Of a stretch of DNA of 64,000 bases, positions 10,958-21,646 are shown piece after piece. The stretch's first letter is position 1. The number at the start of each line of letters is the position of its first letter. A program made the position numbers and the translations under genes. Source of the DNA: Gnetum montanum (taxonomy: Eukaryota; Streptophyta; Gnetopsida; Gnetales; Gnetaceae); the NCBI GenBank assembly GCA_015680685.1, contig MNCI01021551.1, positions 308,790 to 372,789 on the forward strand, read 5' to 3'. Under the pieces are notes generated by a model that saw only the letters and a program-made list of their open reading frames with translations, was not told where the DNA came from and ran no database searches.

Positions 10958-13900
10958 TTAAGCATCAAGGATGGGAGGGCTCTCCCCTTCAAACTCGCCA
11001 GCACCATGGGTCCCTGCTCCGCTGGGGCCACCTTCTTGAACATCGTCGTCGCCTCAATCCTATAAAAAGCAAAAGAAACAATCAACACAAGAACAAAAGC
11101 GAAAACTCCCAAACGTTATTCAATGAACAAAATTCACAACAACAAAATGCTTACTGTAGGAGACCCCCCTAAATCGAATTCCAACCGACGGAGAATTTCT
11201 TCCTCTAAGACGCTAGCCCAGTCAGTTCCATTGAGGCCCAGATCAACGTTCGCTAAGGCCTTCCCCTTGTCAACCGTTGACCATGTGGGACGTTTCAAGG
11301 GGAATTCACCCATACAGACCTCCCTAGAATCATTCGTAATCACTCTTGTGGGCGATTCCATCTCAACAGTGGTATTCTTAGCAAAGGTATCAAATGCAGA
11401 ACGTAGACCCAGACCCTCTACGAACATTTCAAGCTGACGCTTCTCTATAAGTACTTCTTTTAATGATTTCTTGTAATGATGCTTGTGGTTATTCTCATCT
11501 TGAACCCACTTTCGCACCATGAAAGTGAAAGCCTTCCAATCCTGACACTTAAGGTTTAGCAAATCTATCTGGGCCTTACGCTCCGCTAGTTTCCGAGTTA
11601 GTGATGCATGGCAATTTAGCAAGTTCCAATATCTGGTATAAGTGATCTCGGAAGTTCACTAGGAATGATCACTTGTTAATTTGGTCGAGGTGAACTCATG
11701 ATGGGCTTTAAGATCATCACGATCATCCAATAACTTAGAAACCTCTTTTTCCCTTGCCTGGATCTGCAACCATAGCTGTTCAATGGAGCACCTATAGGTC
11801 CAAAGAGATTTGACGTTATGCACAAAACATTTTGCCACCTCATCATAGACCTATCTCGGTATCTGTTCAACCTCTAGTAGTAGTGCAGGCAAGCTCTTAA
11901 TAAAAATAGCCTCAGAAGGATCCCACTTCAGTTTAGCTCCTACCCACACAAAAATGAATAGGCATTAGATCTTAAATGGCGAAAAAAAATTGTGAAACTT
12001 GAAGGTTGCAAAATGCTTGAGACGTCTATACCTATTTTAGGGTGAGCTTGCTGAATGCATTCGACCACCTCATCAATGATACTGGTAATGAAATCTATTT
12101 TTCTTGGCATCTTGGTCTAAGTAAATGGTTCATGAGTACGAGATGGACTAGCCTCAATGGTCATTTCAGGGGGAGCCACCATCATAGGCACTTCTAACTG
12201 CATTGTAGGAATCATCCTAGTTTCAATATCTTCATCTGGCAGTGATAAAAAACATAAAATTAAAACCACATAATGGAAACAATGATTCACAAGGCAACAC
12301 AATAAAACAAAAGGGAATATACCGAATTCTCTATTCCCTTCTTGGTTCGGAGGGTCACCAAGGTCCAATCTTCCTTTAAGGAAGCTATTAAACATTTCAT
12401 CAACACCATCCCGGTCATCGACTAGTTCTGTCTCTGTGGTGTCTTCCACCAGCTCTTCGATCACTTCCACCTGATCTTTGTCAATCTCTTCCTCCTCAAT
12501 TATTAAATCCGTTGGAACTTCCTCCTCCTCGATAATGGTTTCTATCTCCTGTCTTCTCACTTCCCGAGTCAAGTTTGAAGACATTAGTTTCATGTAAGCG
12601 GTCAAAATGAAAAAACAATGAATAAGACAAAAATGACAATACAATAAGTGCATCAAACTTACTTACCTCGAATAGGAATTTTGAATCGTATTCGCTTCAC
12701 CCTTGGCTCTTCCATAGTTGAGGCCACCTCTTTAGGATGTTTGCACTTCTGAATCTTCGATTTGGCTTTCCCGATGGTCTCCTTGATCACCCGATCAGCC
12801 CTCTTAGTAGTATAGGGCACATTGTCTAGTTCCAACCCCACACTGTCACGTGTATGAATTGAAGTACCAGATGATCCCTCTGTTATGATGGAAACCAATT
12901 CATTGATCCCCTCGGGTGCATCTTGAGACTCAGCTACCTCGAACAAATGGTTAATCCATGGGCGAGATAATTGAGTACGATCCTACAAAACATATTTATT
13001 ATCTACATGAACCACCAAAAATTTGGCCAGGCAACGTATATAACCTGTGAAGAACGTGAAGGTAAAATGGGACTGCACCTCAACGTTTGAACGTAATCAC
13101 ACTATCTCCCTATTGAAACCTCACAACAAAAATTGGGCCCAATTATAATGCATCCCGGTCTCTAAAATGGTCTACATGATGCACACAGCTTCCACCCCAA
13201 GACTCTTCACTTGAGATAGGGATTTAGGAAACACCCGTGCCCTAAACAGGGGATACAACTCATTGACTTCCACCACCTTTGATGTTCCCTGCATAGGGAA
13301 CCCTTTAGAGCCCTTGAGATTGCCCAACCAATCTTCCAGCTCACGCACCACATGGAGCTCTTTCTGCACCCTATCCAAAACCATGTTCATACCATCTACC
13401 GGGACACCAAAGAGGTCTGAAAAGAACTCGGCTGACAAATCAAAAACTATTTTGACACTCTTGATACGGGTGCTGTAGTAAGTGACAGAGTTGTTAAACA
13501 AATCAACAATTCCAATCATTTCAGCTATAGATACATCAGGGCTTGGGGTTGTGAATAGCTTCATGAGGCTAGCATCATTCAAAAAATGGACAATAGATAG
13601 TGGGGCATTGGTATGCAACCATCGTTGTGCCTTGCCGACCTCCACAAATTTCATCGACAGGGTGCTCTCAGTCCGCCCTGTCGTAATAGGGTCTCCGCCG
13701 GGGGGGACGTTAACTACAAACACACTGTAAAACCATAGCACTAGTATGACCAATGTTGCGGCTGAACAAATAGATTAAGGCATCATAGAAATATCATCAC
13801 TTACCTTCAGTCATGGGCTTCACGTTGCTAGGACCCAAGTTAGTATCACAGGGGAAAATCGGTCCATTACGTGACCAATCTCCATACAGCCACCCTCGAG

Positions 13901-14151
13901 CTGCGCATTACGCAAACACCTTGGAAAATTGCTTATGAAAATGAACAATGTCACCCTTAGTCTGAGCTAATACAGCTCCGCGAAGGGTGGGACCTGCCAT
14001 GAAGGTCTCTAAAGTGGTGTGAGCCAGTGCAAGTCCATCATCATTTATGCATATTCCATCTTTGTCAACTTGGGGCCTCCACAAGAACGGTCGTCAGAGT
14101 AGTAGCAAACACTAAACAACAGAATAGAAACGACAAGTTAAACAACCTTAC

Positions 14152-14601
14152 CTCTCTACCCTGTACACCGTGCTTGGAGGGTTCTGAAATAATGTGTGCA
14201 CACGCATAGCCAAAAATAAGGTGCTATTGAGATAGTGAGGCCCACATGGTAATAAGTCCCATACATGTGATAATGGATGGGTAGATCTAGGCCCTCCAAA
14301 GGGATCGTCCTCAATCGCAAGCGGTACCTTGTCAATGTCAATCGTGAAAGCCGTGACGCTGTTTGAAGATCCTAGCAACATTGCTTCAAGCACGCTCCAC
14401 GCTACTTGTTCGCTTAGATGGGACCATATCACTACCTTGAATTCATCTAAAATGAAGGCAAGAAACTCATAGGCCCCCTCCCTGAACCATGCCCCATTTT
14501 TATCAATAGTCAGATCAGGGGCAAGTTTGTTGGTATCAAGGGGCCCAAACTAGGCCAGTACCCTAACCAGCTCAACCACTAAGAGGAAAGGCTCAGGATC
14601 C
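14152..14601 (-). other. Exon 2 of the E2 antisense gene: degenerate FCP1/NIF-like HAD domain
   Basis: The order of motifs fits the NIF/FCP1 phosphatase fold. FLLVVELVRVL stands where the family has the DxDG-type motif I. WFREGAYEFLAFILDEFKVV followed by IWSH fits the segment ending in motif II. LSHVWDLLPCGPHYL then STLFLAMR and LFQNPPSTVYRV fits the end, where the family has an Asp pair and then a conserved NPP-type turn. The motif I Asp pair reads E and V, and the motif IV Asp pair reads A and M. So the domain is recognisable by pattern but should not be catalytic. A profile search was not possible here. Confidence 0.62.
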
Positions 14602-14693
14602 CTGCAAATAACTAGAATGCCATGGCAAATCAGTTATACATGAAAATGAAATAGAGAAATGAAATTCCATGTTGAAGGCCAATACTTTGAAAA

Positions 14694-15695
14694 AGCAAAA
14701 ACTGTTTACGCCTAGTGTGCAAACCCTACACGCTGCCAAAACTCTTTACGCCCAATGTGCAGACCCTACATGCTGCAAAAACTATTTACGACTAGCATGC
14801 AGACACTGCACGCTACAAAAACTATTTACACCCAGCGTGTAGACCCTACATGCTGCAAAAAATATTTACGACTAGCATGCAGACCCTACATACTGCAACA
14901 ACTGTTTATGCCCAGTGTGTAGACCCTGCACGTTGCAAAAACTGTTTATGACCAGTGTGCAGATCCTGCACGCTGCAACAACTATTTACGCCCAGCATGC
15001 AGACCCTGCATGCTGCAAAAACTATTTAGGCTCAGCGTGCAAACCCTACATGATGCAAAAACTGTTTACGCCCAGCGTGTAGACCCTGCACGCTGCAAAA
15101 ACTATTTACTCCCAGCTTGAAGACCCTGCACACTGCAAAAACTATTTACTCCCAGCTTGAAGACCAGCGTGCAGACCCTGCATGCTACAACAACTATATA
15201 CGTTGAATGTACAGACCCTGCACCCTACAAAAATTGTTTACACCAAGCGTGCAGACCCTGCACGGTACAAAAACTATTTACGACTAGCATGCAGACCCTG
15301 CACGCTACAAAAACTATTAACGCCTAGCGTGCAGATCCTACACGCTACAAAAACTGTTTACAACTAGCGTGCAGACCGTACACACTGCAAAACCTATTTA
15401 CGCCCAGCGTGCAAACCCTACACACTGCAAAACCTGTTTACGCCCAGCATGCAGACCCTGCACGCTGCAACAACTGTTTACGCCCAGCGTGCAGACCTTG
15501 CATGCTGCAAAAACTATTTACGCCCATTATGTAGACCCTGCACGCTGCAAAAACTGTTTACGCTCAGCGTGCAAACCCTGCACACTGCAAAAATTATTTA
15601 CACCCAGCATCCAAACCCTACACGCTGCAAAAACTATTTACGCCCAGCGTGCAGACCCTGCATGCTGCCAAAACTGTCTACACCCAGATAGCAAA
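14694..15695 (-). repeat. 40-bp hairpin minisatellite filling intron 1 (E2)
   Basis: About 25 tandem units of roughly 40 bp. The consensus has arms CAGCGTGCAG and CTGCACGCTG around a three-base loop, then CAAAAACTRTTTACGCC. The array lies inside intron 1 (15736-14602) of the antisense gene. Apparent plus-strand frames (15182-15704) with repeating Cys/Arg/Pro residues are by-products of the repeat. Confidence 0.85.
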
Positions 15696-16130
15696 TACAA
15701 ATGAAAGTAATTAACTGAGGTGAGATTAGAACCTACCTGTGTGCCAATCCAGGCCACGATGGAATCCTAGGCCTAGGCAAACACTGCAGCATGGCCTCAC
15801 TTTCCTCCGCGAAGGTCAAGTCAGGCCCCTTCCTCCCCTGGCCTTCTACCTCCTTGCCCTTGCCCATTCCGACGTCCTGTATGCTAAATTTCATAGGTTC
15901 ACGCTAGAGTTTGATCCTACACACTGAGCTAAATCCTGCACGCTGGGGTTTGGTTCTCTACGCTCATGTGGGGGTTTTGTTCTCTATGCTCACACTGGGG
16001 TTCGGTTCTCTACGCTCACACTAGGGTTTGATTCTCTACACTCACGCTGCAACTGAGGTTTACGCTCACACTGCAACTTAGGTTCACGTTGCCTTTGACA
16101 ACTAATAGGTTCACGCTCACGCCCGCTAGC

Positions 16131-16176
16131 ATATATATAGTGCCGTGTTGACCCTGTCGTCACCGCCACCGCCGCC
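16131..16176 (-). promoter_or_regulatory. Promoter of the E2 antisense gene
   Basis: On the minus strand a GGCGGCGGTGGCGG run (16176-16161) is followed by TATATATA (about 16139-16131). The 5' leader down to ATG 15867 holds repeats of the GCGTGAGCGTAAA type. The same order, GGC run then TATA box then GCGTAAGC-type leader, precedes exon 1 in E3. Confidence 0.5.
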
Positions 16177-16371
16177 TTTAATATTTTATTGATTTTAATC
16201 AAAATTGTTCAAAGTACAAAGTATAGGAAAATGCAAAACAAAATAATGAGATAATGAACACTACTAGATACCATATTCCCTGGCAAAGCAATTTCGGTTG
16301 CCCACACTGAACATTTCGGTACAAACTCTTCAGTACAGATCACACATCAACTAGGTGTCATCAAAGCACAG

Positions 16372-16555
16372 GTTCGGCCCGGTAAGGCCTTAAACTGCAA
16401 CATTCAGCCCGGTAAGGCCTTAAACTACCACATTCGGCCCGGTAAGGCCGTAAACTGCCACATGCGGCCCGGTAAGGCCTTAAACTACCACATTCGGCTT
16501 GGTAAGGCCTTAAACTACCACATTTGGCCCGGTAAGGCCTCAAACTGCCATGCAT
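16372..16555 (+). repeat. 30-bp hairpin-TAAACT array upstream of pol (E2)
   Basis: Six tandem units of about 30 bp with the core GGCCCGGTAAGGCCTTAAAC followed by TRCCACATTC. GGCC on both sides of CGGTAA can pair. A minus-strand frame (16361-16594) with a repeating GSLRPYRAEC peptide is a by-product. Confidence 0.8.
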
Positions 16556-16671
16556 CCAAATATGATGATAAACTACCACCGTATACGTATACATGATTTG
16601 CGTTGCCTAGAAACACGTAACAACCCCTACCAGCTCACTTTGCCCTCTATTTCTTGGCAAGAGCGAGCCCG

Positions 16672-19600
16672 ATGGATTACTAGCATCTATTCACGCCATT
16701 GATCATCAATGGACCATACAGAAAGATCACAAGAGAAATCAACATAAATTCCATCAACTAACAACACAGTCATAGCCTCAACACAACAAACATTAGACAG
16801 CTACAAAGGTATGACAAAATCCCTTGACATAGAAGCTGATAGCATCATTGAAGACCCTTTGACAGAAACCCCCATCGCTATGCCTAATGGTGAAGTTAAG
16901 ATATTAAAATTGAGTATACTATTGCACCTCAACTGGCCAAAGACATAGAACATGTGCTTTGAGACAACATAAAAGCATTCACTTGGTCTTACACTGACAT
17001 GCCCGGGTTAGATCCTCGAATCGTTTAGCACAATATTATACTCGATCCAAAATTAAGGCTAGTAAAAAAAAGCACAAAAGGTTAAGCCTGAGGTGGCGTT
17101 GGTAGTTCATAATGAGATCACCAAACTCTATCAAGCAGGTTTCATTTGGGTTGTTGACTACATTGATTGGGTATCCAATATGGTCATTTTCCTGAAGAAG
17201 AATGGAAGCATTCACCTATGCATTGACTTCTGGGACCTCAACGTTGCAACCATAAAAGATGATTTCCCCCTACCCAGCATCGATCAACTTGTTGACTCAA
17301 CTGCTAGGCATGCCTTGTTATCTTTTATGGATGGCTTCTCAAGATATAACCAGATATGCATTAACCCATAGCATTAGCTCTGGACTACCTTTATGACACC
17401 GTGGAGTACCTTTTGTTACACAATGATGTCATTCAGTCTCAAGAACATTGGGGCCACATATCAAAGGGCAATGACATTTATTTTTAATGATTACATGCTA
17501 CATTCGCTCAATCATTATGTAGATGACATCGCAATTAAATCAAAAACACCATAGCAACATATCCAAGATTTAGATTTGATCCTAAAACATTGCTTAAAAT
17601 ATGAACTTAGGCTCAACCCAAAGAAATGTGTTTTTGGAGTAAAAACAGGAAAGATGTTAGGCTTTGTAGTGTCAGAAATAGGAATACGAGTGGATCCGGA
17701 TAAGGTTAAAGCTGTCATCAATCTAAAACCACCAAGCAACATTACTAAACTTCAGGGTCTACAAGGTAGATTACAGTTCATCAGGTGCTTCATAGAAAAC
17801 CTAACGGACAAGTTAAAACCCATGAACCACTTGCTACGAAAGAATGTCCATTTTGAATGGACTCCACAGTGCTAGGAAGCCTTCAACCACATTAAAATAG
17901 CACTAGCTCAGCTACCAATAGTGTACCCTCCACAAAACAATAAACCCTTCTACATCTACCTCACCACGTCGGATTCATCCATCGCTTCTATGCTCTACCA
18001 GAAATGAGACGATGGAACTGAAGTCCCTATTTATTATTTAAGCCATGCACTAGTGGCCCACGAAAAGAAGTACAACAAGGTGGAGAGGTCATGTTTAGCC
18101 CTTGTCTTTTCCCTGAAGAAATGGCGACATTACCTCTTCCATAACCAAGCCAACATAATCTGCAAAGATAATGTGCTCAGGGACATCACTGGTAACATTT
18201 ACAAGTCAAGCAGAATAGCATGTTGGAAAGCCATAATAGCTGAATTCGACCTACATTACATAGCGCAGTCATCAGTCAAGGGTCAAGCCATAGCGAACCA
18301 ACTGATTACATCACCAACACATAATCAAGCAACAATAGAGCTAGAGTTTCCAGATGAACACGTGAGTGCGATAGACATAGTTCCCGATGAGTACAAAGCT
18401 ATTTTGAACTTTGATGGAGCATCCACCTCTTGAGGGGGGAGTGCTGCCACCGTCATCACCTATCCCTCTAGGGAGATCCAACCCTTTGCTTACCGCTTCA
18501 ACTTTCTTTGTACCAACAACATAGCAGAATACGAAGGTTTCCTTAGGGGCCTTACGGCAACATTAGCTTCCAACATCACATGACTTGTAGTCAGGGGAGA
18601 CTCACAACTGGTTTTAAACCAAGTCACAAACATTTATACATGCAAAGCACAACATTTACAACCATATTGTGACTTAGCTAAACACTTACTAAAGCAATTC
18701 AAAAATATGGATGTGCAACATGTTTCTGGAAACGATAACACCATTGTAGATGCACTAGCCACGCTAGCTCTAAACATATCGCCTAACATGTTTCACATGT
18801 TGCCTAGATCTATAATCAGTTGTGCTAAACCCATAACTGATACTCTTGATGAATTACCGATCGCATCCGTTAGTACAACACACACAATAGAATGGTATGA
18901 TTACATAAAAGAATATCTTCTATGCGGTGAAACGCCACAACACCTAACAAATGCACAAAAATATGTAGTATGAAAACGTTCTCGACAGTATGCATTGATA
19001 GGAGACACGTTGTGTCATCAATCCTATGAAGGCATACTGTTAACATGCGTTAGTAGCACTGATGCCCAAACCATCGTCGAGCAAGTACATGATGGACTAT
19101 GCGGAGGGCACATAGCACCTAAAGCAATGGCAACGAAAATAAGATGTTTGGGCTATTATTGGCCACACATGGAGTATGACTGTCTCTCCAAAGCCAAAAC
19201 GTGCAGTATCTATCAAAAACATAGCAATCTGATACATGTTCCATCAAATGAGTTGCAGGGGTTAGACCTTATCGGGCCAATAACACCCTCATCTTCTGCA
19301 AGGCATAGCTTCATCATAACCGTGACAGAGTATTTCACGAAGTGGGTAGAAGCTATTCCCCTTAGAAAAACCACATCCAAACACATATGCAACTTCGATC
19401 TCGAAAACATTATGACCCGTTTTGGCATTCCCATGATCATCATCACTGATAATGGTCCATAATTCAGCAGTGCCGAAACCAAAACTTTCTGTGAAAGCCT
19501 AGGGATCAAACATTCATTTTCATCCCCTTACTACCCTCAAAGCAATGGACAAGCTAAATCCACAAATAAAACCATCATTACAGTACTTAAAAAGATGCTT

Positions 19601-20098
19601 ACCCAAAGCAAGAAAAGATGGCACGAATAGCTAGTATATGCGTTGTGGGCTTATCGTACTACGCATCAAACTTCCACAGGTAAAACGCCATATAGTCTTG
19701 TTTATGGTTCAAAAGTTGTTTTACCCTTGGAGTTACAAGTACCATCTTTAAGGATCACACTCTCTGGACTCCTCGATGAAGGGCAAAACAATGACCTACA
19801 GATTATTGACTTGGACTCAGTGGAGGAGGAATGTATACGTGCGCTCGATTAGATTGAGTGGTACCAAAAATGAAAAAGACAATGCCATTGACACGATGTT
19901 CATAAGCGCCCTATGAAGGAAGGAGACCTTGTACTCAAAGCTGTTCAAGAACACCCAGACAAATTCTCAGCCAATTGGGAAGGGTCCTACTTGGTCACCA
20001 AAGCGTACGAAAACAGAGCATTCAAATTAGCTGACATGGAAGGAAATGAGCTTGCAAATCCAACCAACCATTTTTTCTTGAAACCATTCCACATTTGA
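16672..20098 (+). pseudogene. pol: E2 pol (RT, RNase H, archaeal RNase H, integrase)
   Basis: Pol copies the RNA and inserts the DNA. ATG 16672 corresponds to ATG 52848 in E3. RT spans about 17090-17870, with IDFWDLN for the usual FRDLN and the active site YVDD. The first RNase H is at 17940-18190. A second, archaeal-type RNase H (FDGASTS, NIAEYEG, VVRGDSQL, DALATLA) at 18405-18790 is the hallmark of the Tat lineage. Integrase (18995-20098) has an HHCC-like zinc region whose last Cys is Tyr (CSIY), a 33-bp in-frame deletion just before the first catalytic Asp (GLDLIG), TDNGP for the second, and NGQAKSTNK, where the catalytic Glu is Lys. Many stops. Confidence 0.87.
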
Positions 20099-20116
20099 GC
20101 ATGGACTCAGGTACGA

Positions 20117-20375
20117 GCTCATCCTGGCATCATGATGGTAAACTGATACCATAGCTCGTCCTGGCCTCATGACGGTAAACTGATACCATAGCTCGTCCTG
20201 GCCTCATGACGGTAAACTGATACCATAGCTCGTCCTGGCATCATGATGGTAAACTGATACCATAGCTCGTCCTGGCATCATGATGGTAAAATAATACCAC
20301 AGCTCGTCCTGGCATCATGATGGTAAAATAATACCACAGCTCGTCCTGGCATCATGATGGTAAACTGATACCACA
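20117..20375 (+). repeat. 37-bp tandem repeat, seven units, after E2 integrase
   Basis: Seven head-to-tail copies of exactly 37 bp, each with CATCATGATG or CCTCATGACGG before TAAACTGATACCA. It starts 18 bp after the pol stop and leads into more diverged hairpin-TAAACT units to about 20600. A corresponding array stands at 49380-49520 in E3. Confidence 0.88.
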
Positions 20376-21632
20376 AGACATCTTCAATGACAATAAACTA
20401 GCACCCATCTGGTATGACATTTAACTGCCACAATCTCATTCGCCAGAGTCCGCTAAGACTATAAACTGGTTTGCCTCTTCACGGTCCACCAAGACTAGAA
20501 ACTAGCAATGTACCGTCCGTCACGATGCTAAATGGGCAATGTCCAATGGGTCATGACATAAAACTAACCCACAATGATCTGCTATGACTATAAACAAGCG
20601 ACTTCATCTCTAGCCTCCCGATCTGGAGCTGCATTCAAAATTCATCAGAGCTATTGCCTCGCTCGCCATCAGCCGATCCTAACAACATTGCTGCTATTCA
20701 TATACAGTGCCTGAAATCTCATCTGGTGCCTTTGTTTTATCAGTAGCTGTTCAAATCTAAGCTTCCTTACTCACTCATGGTTTTCTTGTCTTCTTGGAGT
20801 TGAGTTTGCAGGATGACACTCAGAGGTGTTCGTACAAGAATGCACTTTGTCACAGCGACGAGGTAAGACGTTGTTCATTTCACACGTGACAAGACCAATC
20901 AAGCCATTCACTAGTACATCTCCCCTTACATATCCCATCTATCCCTCAGCATCTTCTACTTAGTTACATCCCAGACACACCCAGTACAGCCTGAAACATT
21001 GAACACACTGTTGAACACTACACCACTCTTAAGCAGTTGCAACCCACCACATGGCATCTGAGCATGCACATAAGATCAAAAAAAAATGCGGCCCTTCCCA
21101 TATAAGCCCTTGGTGGGAAGGCAGTTGCCTTGAAAGCAAATGCTCATGTCTTAAACAATCAAGTAACATCTCGTTGCATGGCTTTGTCTCTCCGCCAATA
21201 GGTTCCCTCAACACACTAAACAAAGGCCCTGTTCCTCCAAAGAACGCAACACATCATCACGTGCCTTTGGTTGTGCCAACATCCTCTTAAACACCAAACA
21301 AGAGTCTTATGCCACCAAAGGACGTACACATCATGTTTTGATCCCAAATCCACTAAAAAATGGCTAGACAATAGCTATTGACAAAGATAAGTATGACCCG
21401 CATACATACCCAGACATCCTCTTCACCATGCACAAGCCCTTGATTGGTTACCAATCCCTATAGTTCTCATTTCCCTATCCAATAAAAATTTCATTTAACT
21501 AATCCTATGTACTATTGAACATGGTACGATGACCTCTAGCCAGGTGCCAAAGGACAATGTCTCTATCAATTTTCTTGTGGTGTTTTGTACTTCTTTGTCA
21601 ACACTTCTCGGGTTGATTCCTCCAAGCGTCAA
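20376..21632 (+). other. E2 3' region between pol and polypurine tract
   Basis: No gene is supported. It holds diverged hairpin-TAAACT units to 20600, a conserved splice-site-bounded 51-nt segment (20812-20862), and a pair of related 60-80 bp segments about 21185-21330 (each with CACTAAACAA or CACCAAACAA and CCAAAG). The small frames on both strands are not conserved in E3. Confidence 0.55.
20812..20862 (+). other. Putative 3'-region mini-exon (E2)
   Basis: TTTGCAG precedes GATGACACTCAGAGG, and the segment ends GACGAG before GTAAGAC. E3 has the same block (48947-48896 on the minus strand) with TTTGTAG before and GTGAGGC after. Both splice-site consensuses are kept while the flanks have changed. 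Confidence 0.5.
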
Positions 21633-21646
21633 CAAAGAGGGGCCAA
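21633..21646 (+). other. E2 polypurine tract
   Basis: CAAAGAGGGGCCAA stands directly before the TG of the right LTR. It primes plus-strand DNA synthesis. It is nearly identical in E1 (34841) and E3 (48103-48089). Confidence 0.85.

Larger units (their letters stand above)
10958..15867 (-). pseudogene. E2 antisense eight-exon gene (NIF-like domain, accessory domain, coiled coil)
   Basis: Minus-strand exons: 15867-15737, 14601-14152, 14076-13805, 13713-12667, 12574-12323, 12235-12032, 11939-11155, 11059-10958. Junctions follow GT-AG, and exon lengths match E3 exactly for exons 1, 2, 7 and 8. Exon 1 starts MGKGKEVEG. Exon 2 is a degenerate FCP1/NIF-like HAD domain. Exon 4 has the helical domain with FFSDLFGVPVDG. 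Exons 5-6 are acidic. Exon 7 is Lys/Glu-rich and probably coiled coil. Exon 8 is a Gly/Glu tail. Lesions: a TAG where E3 has Trp in exon 2, stops in exons 3, 4, 6 and 7, an AG to AA acceptor before exon 5, and a TGA at the second codon of exon 8. Product about 1,070 residues if intact; function unknown. Confidence 0.8.

Noticed and set aside
15182-15704. Open frames with repeating Cys/Arg/Pro peptides
   Set aside because: They run through the 40-bp minisatellite in intron 1 of the antisense gene; the period is not a multiple of three throughout and no homologue exists in E3.
10958-15867. Antisense gene as an independent transposon that inserted by chance
   Set aside because: It stands in the same place in four elements with different LTRs, and no terminal repeats or target duplication were seen around it. 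An ancient single capture remains possible.
16361-16594. Minus-strand frame with a GSLRPYRAEC repeat
   Set aside because: It is the 30-bp hairpin array read in one frame; 30 is a multiple of three, so it stays open by chance.
20117-20375. CRISPR-like array
   Set aside because: The units are adjacent, without unique spacers, in plant retroelement DNA.
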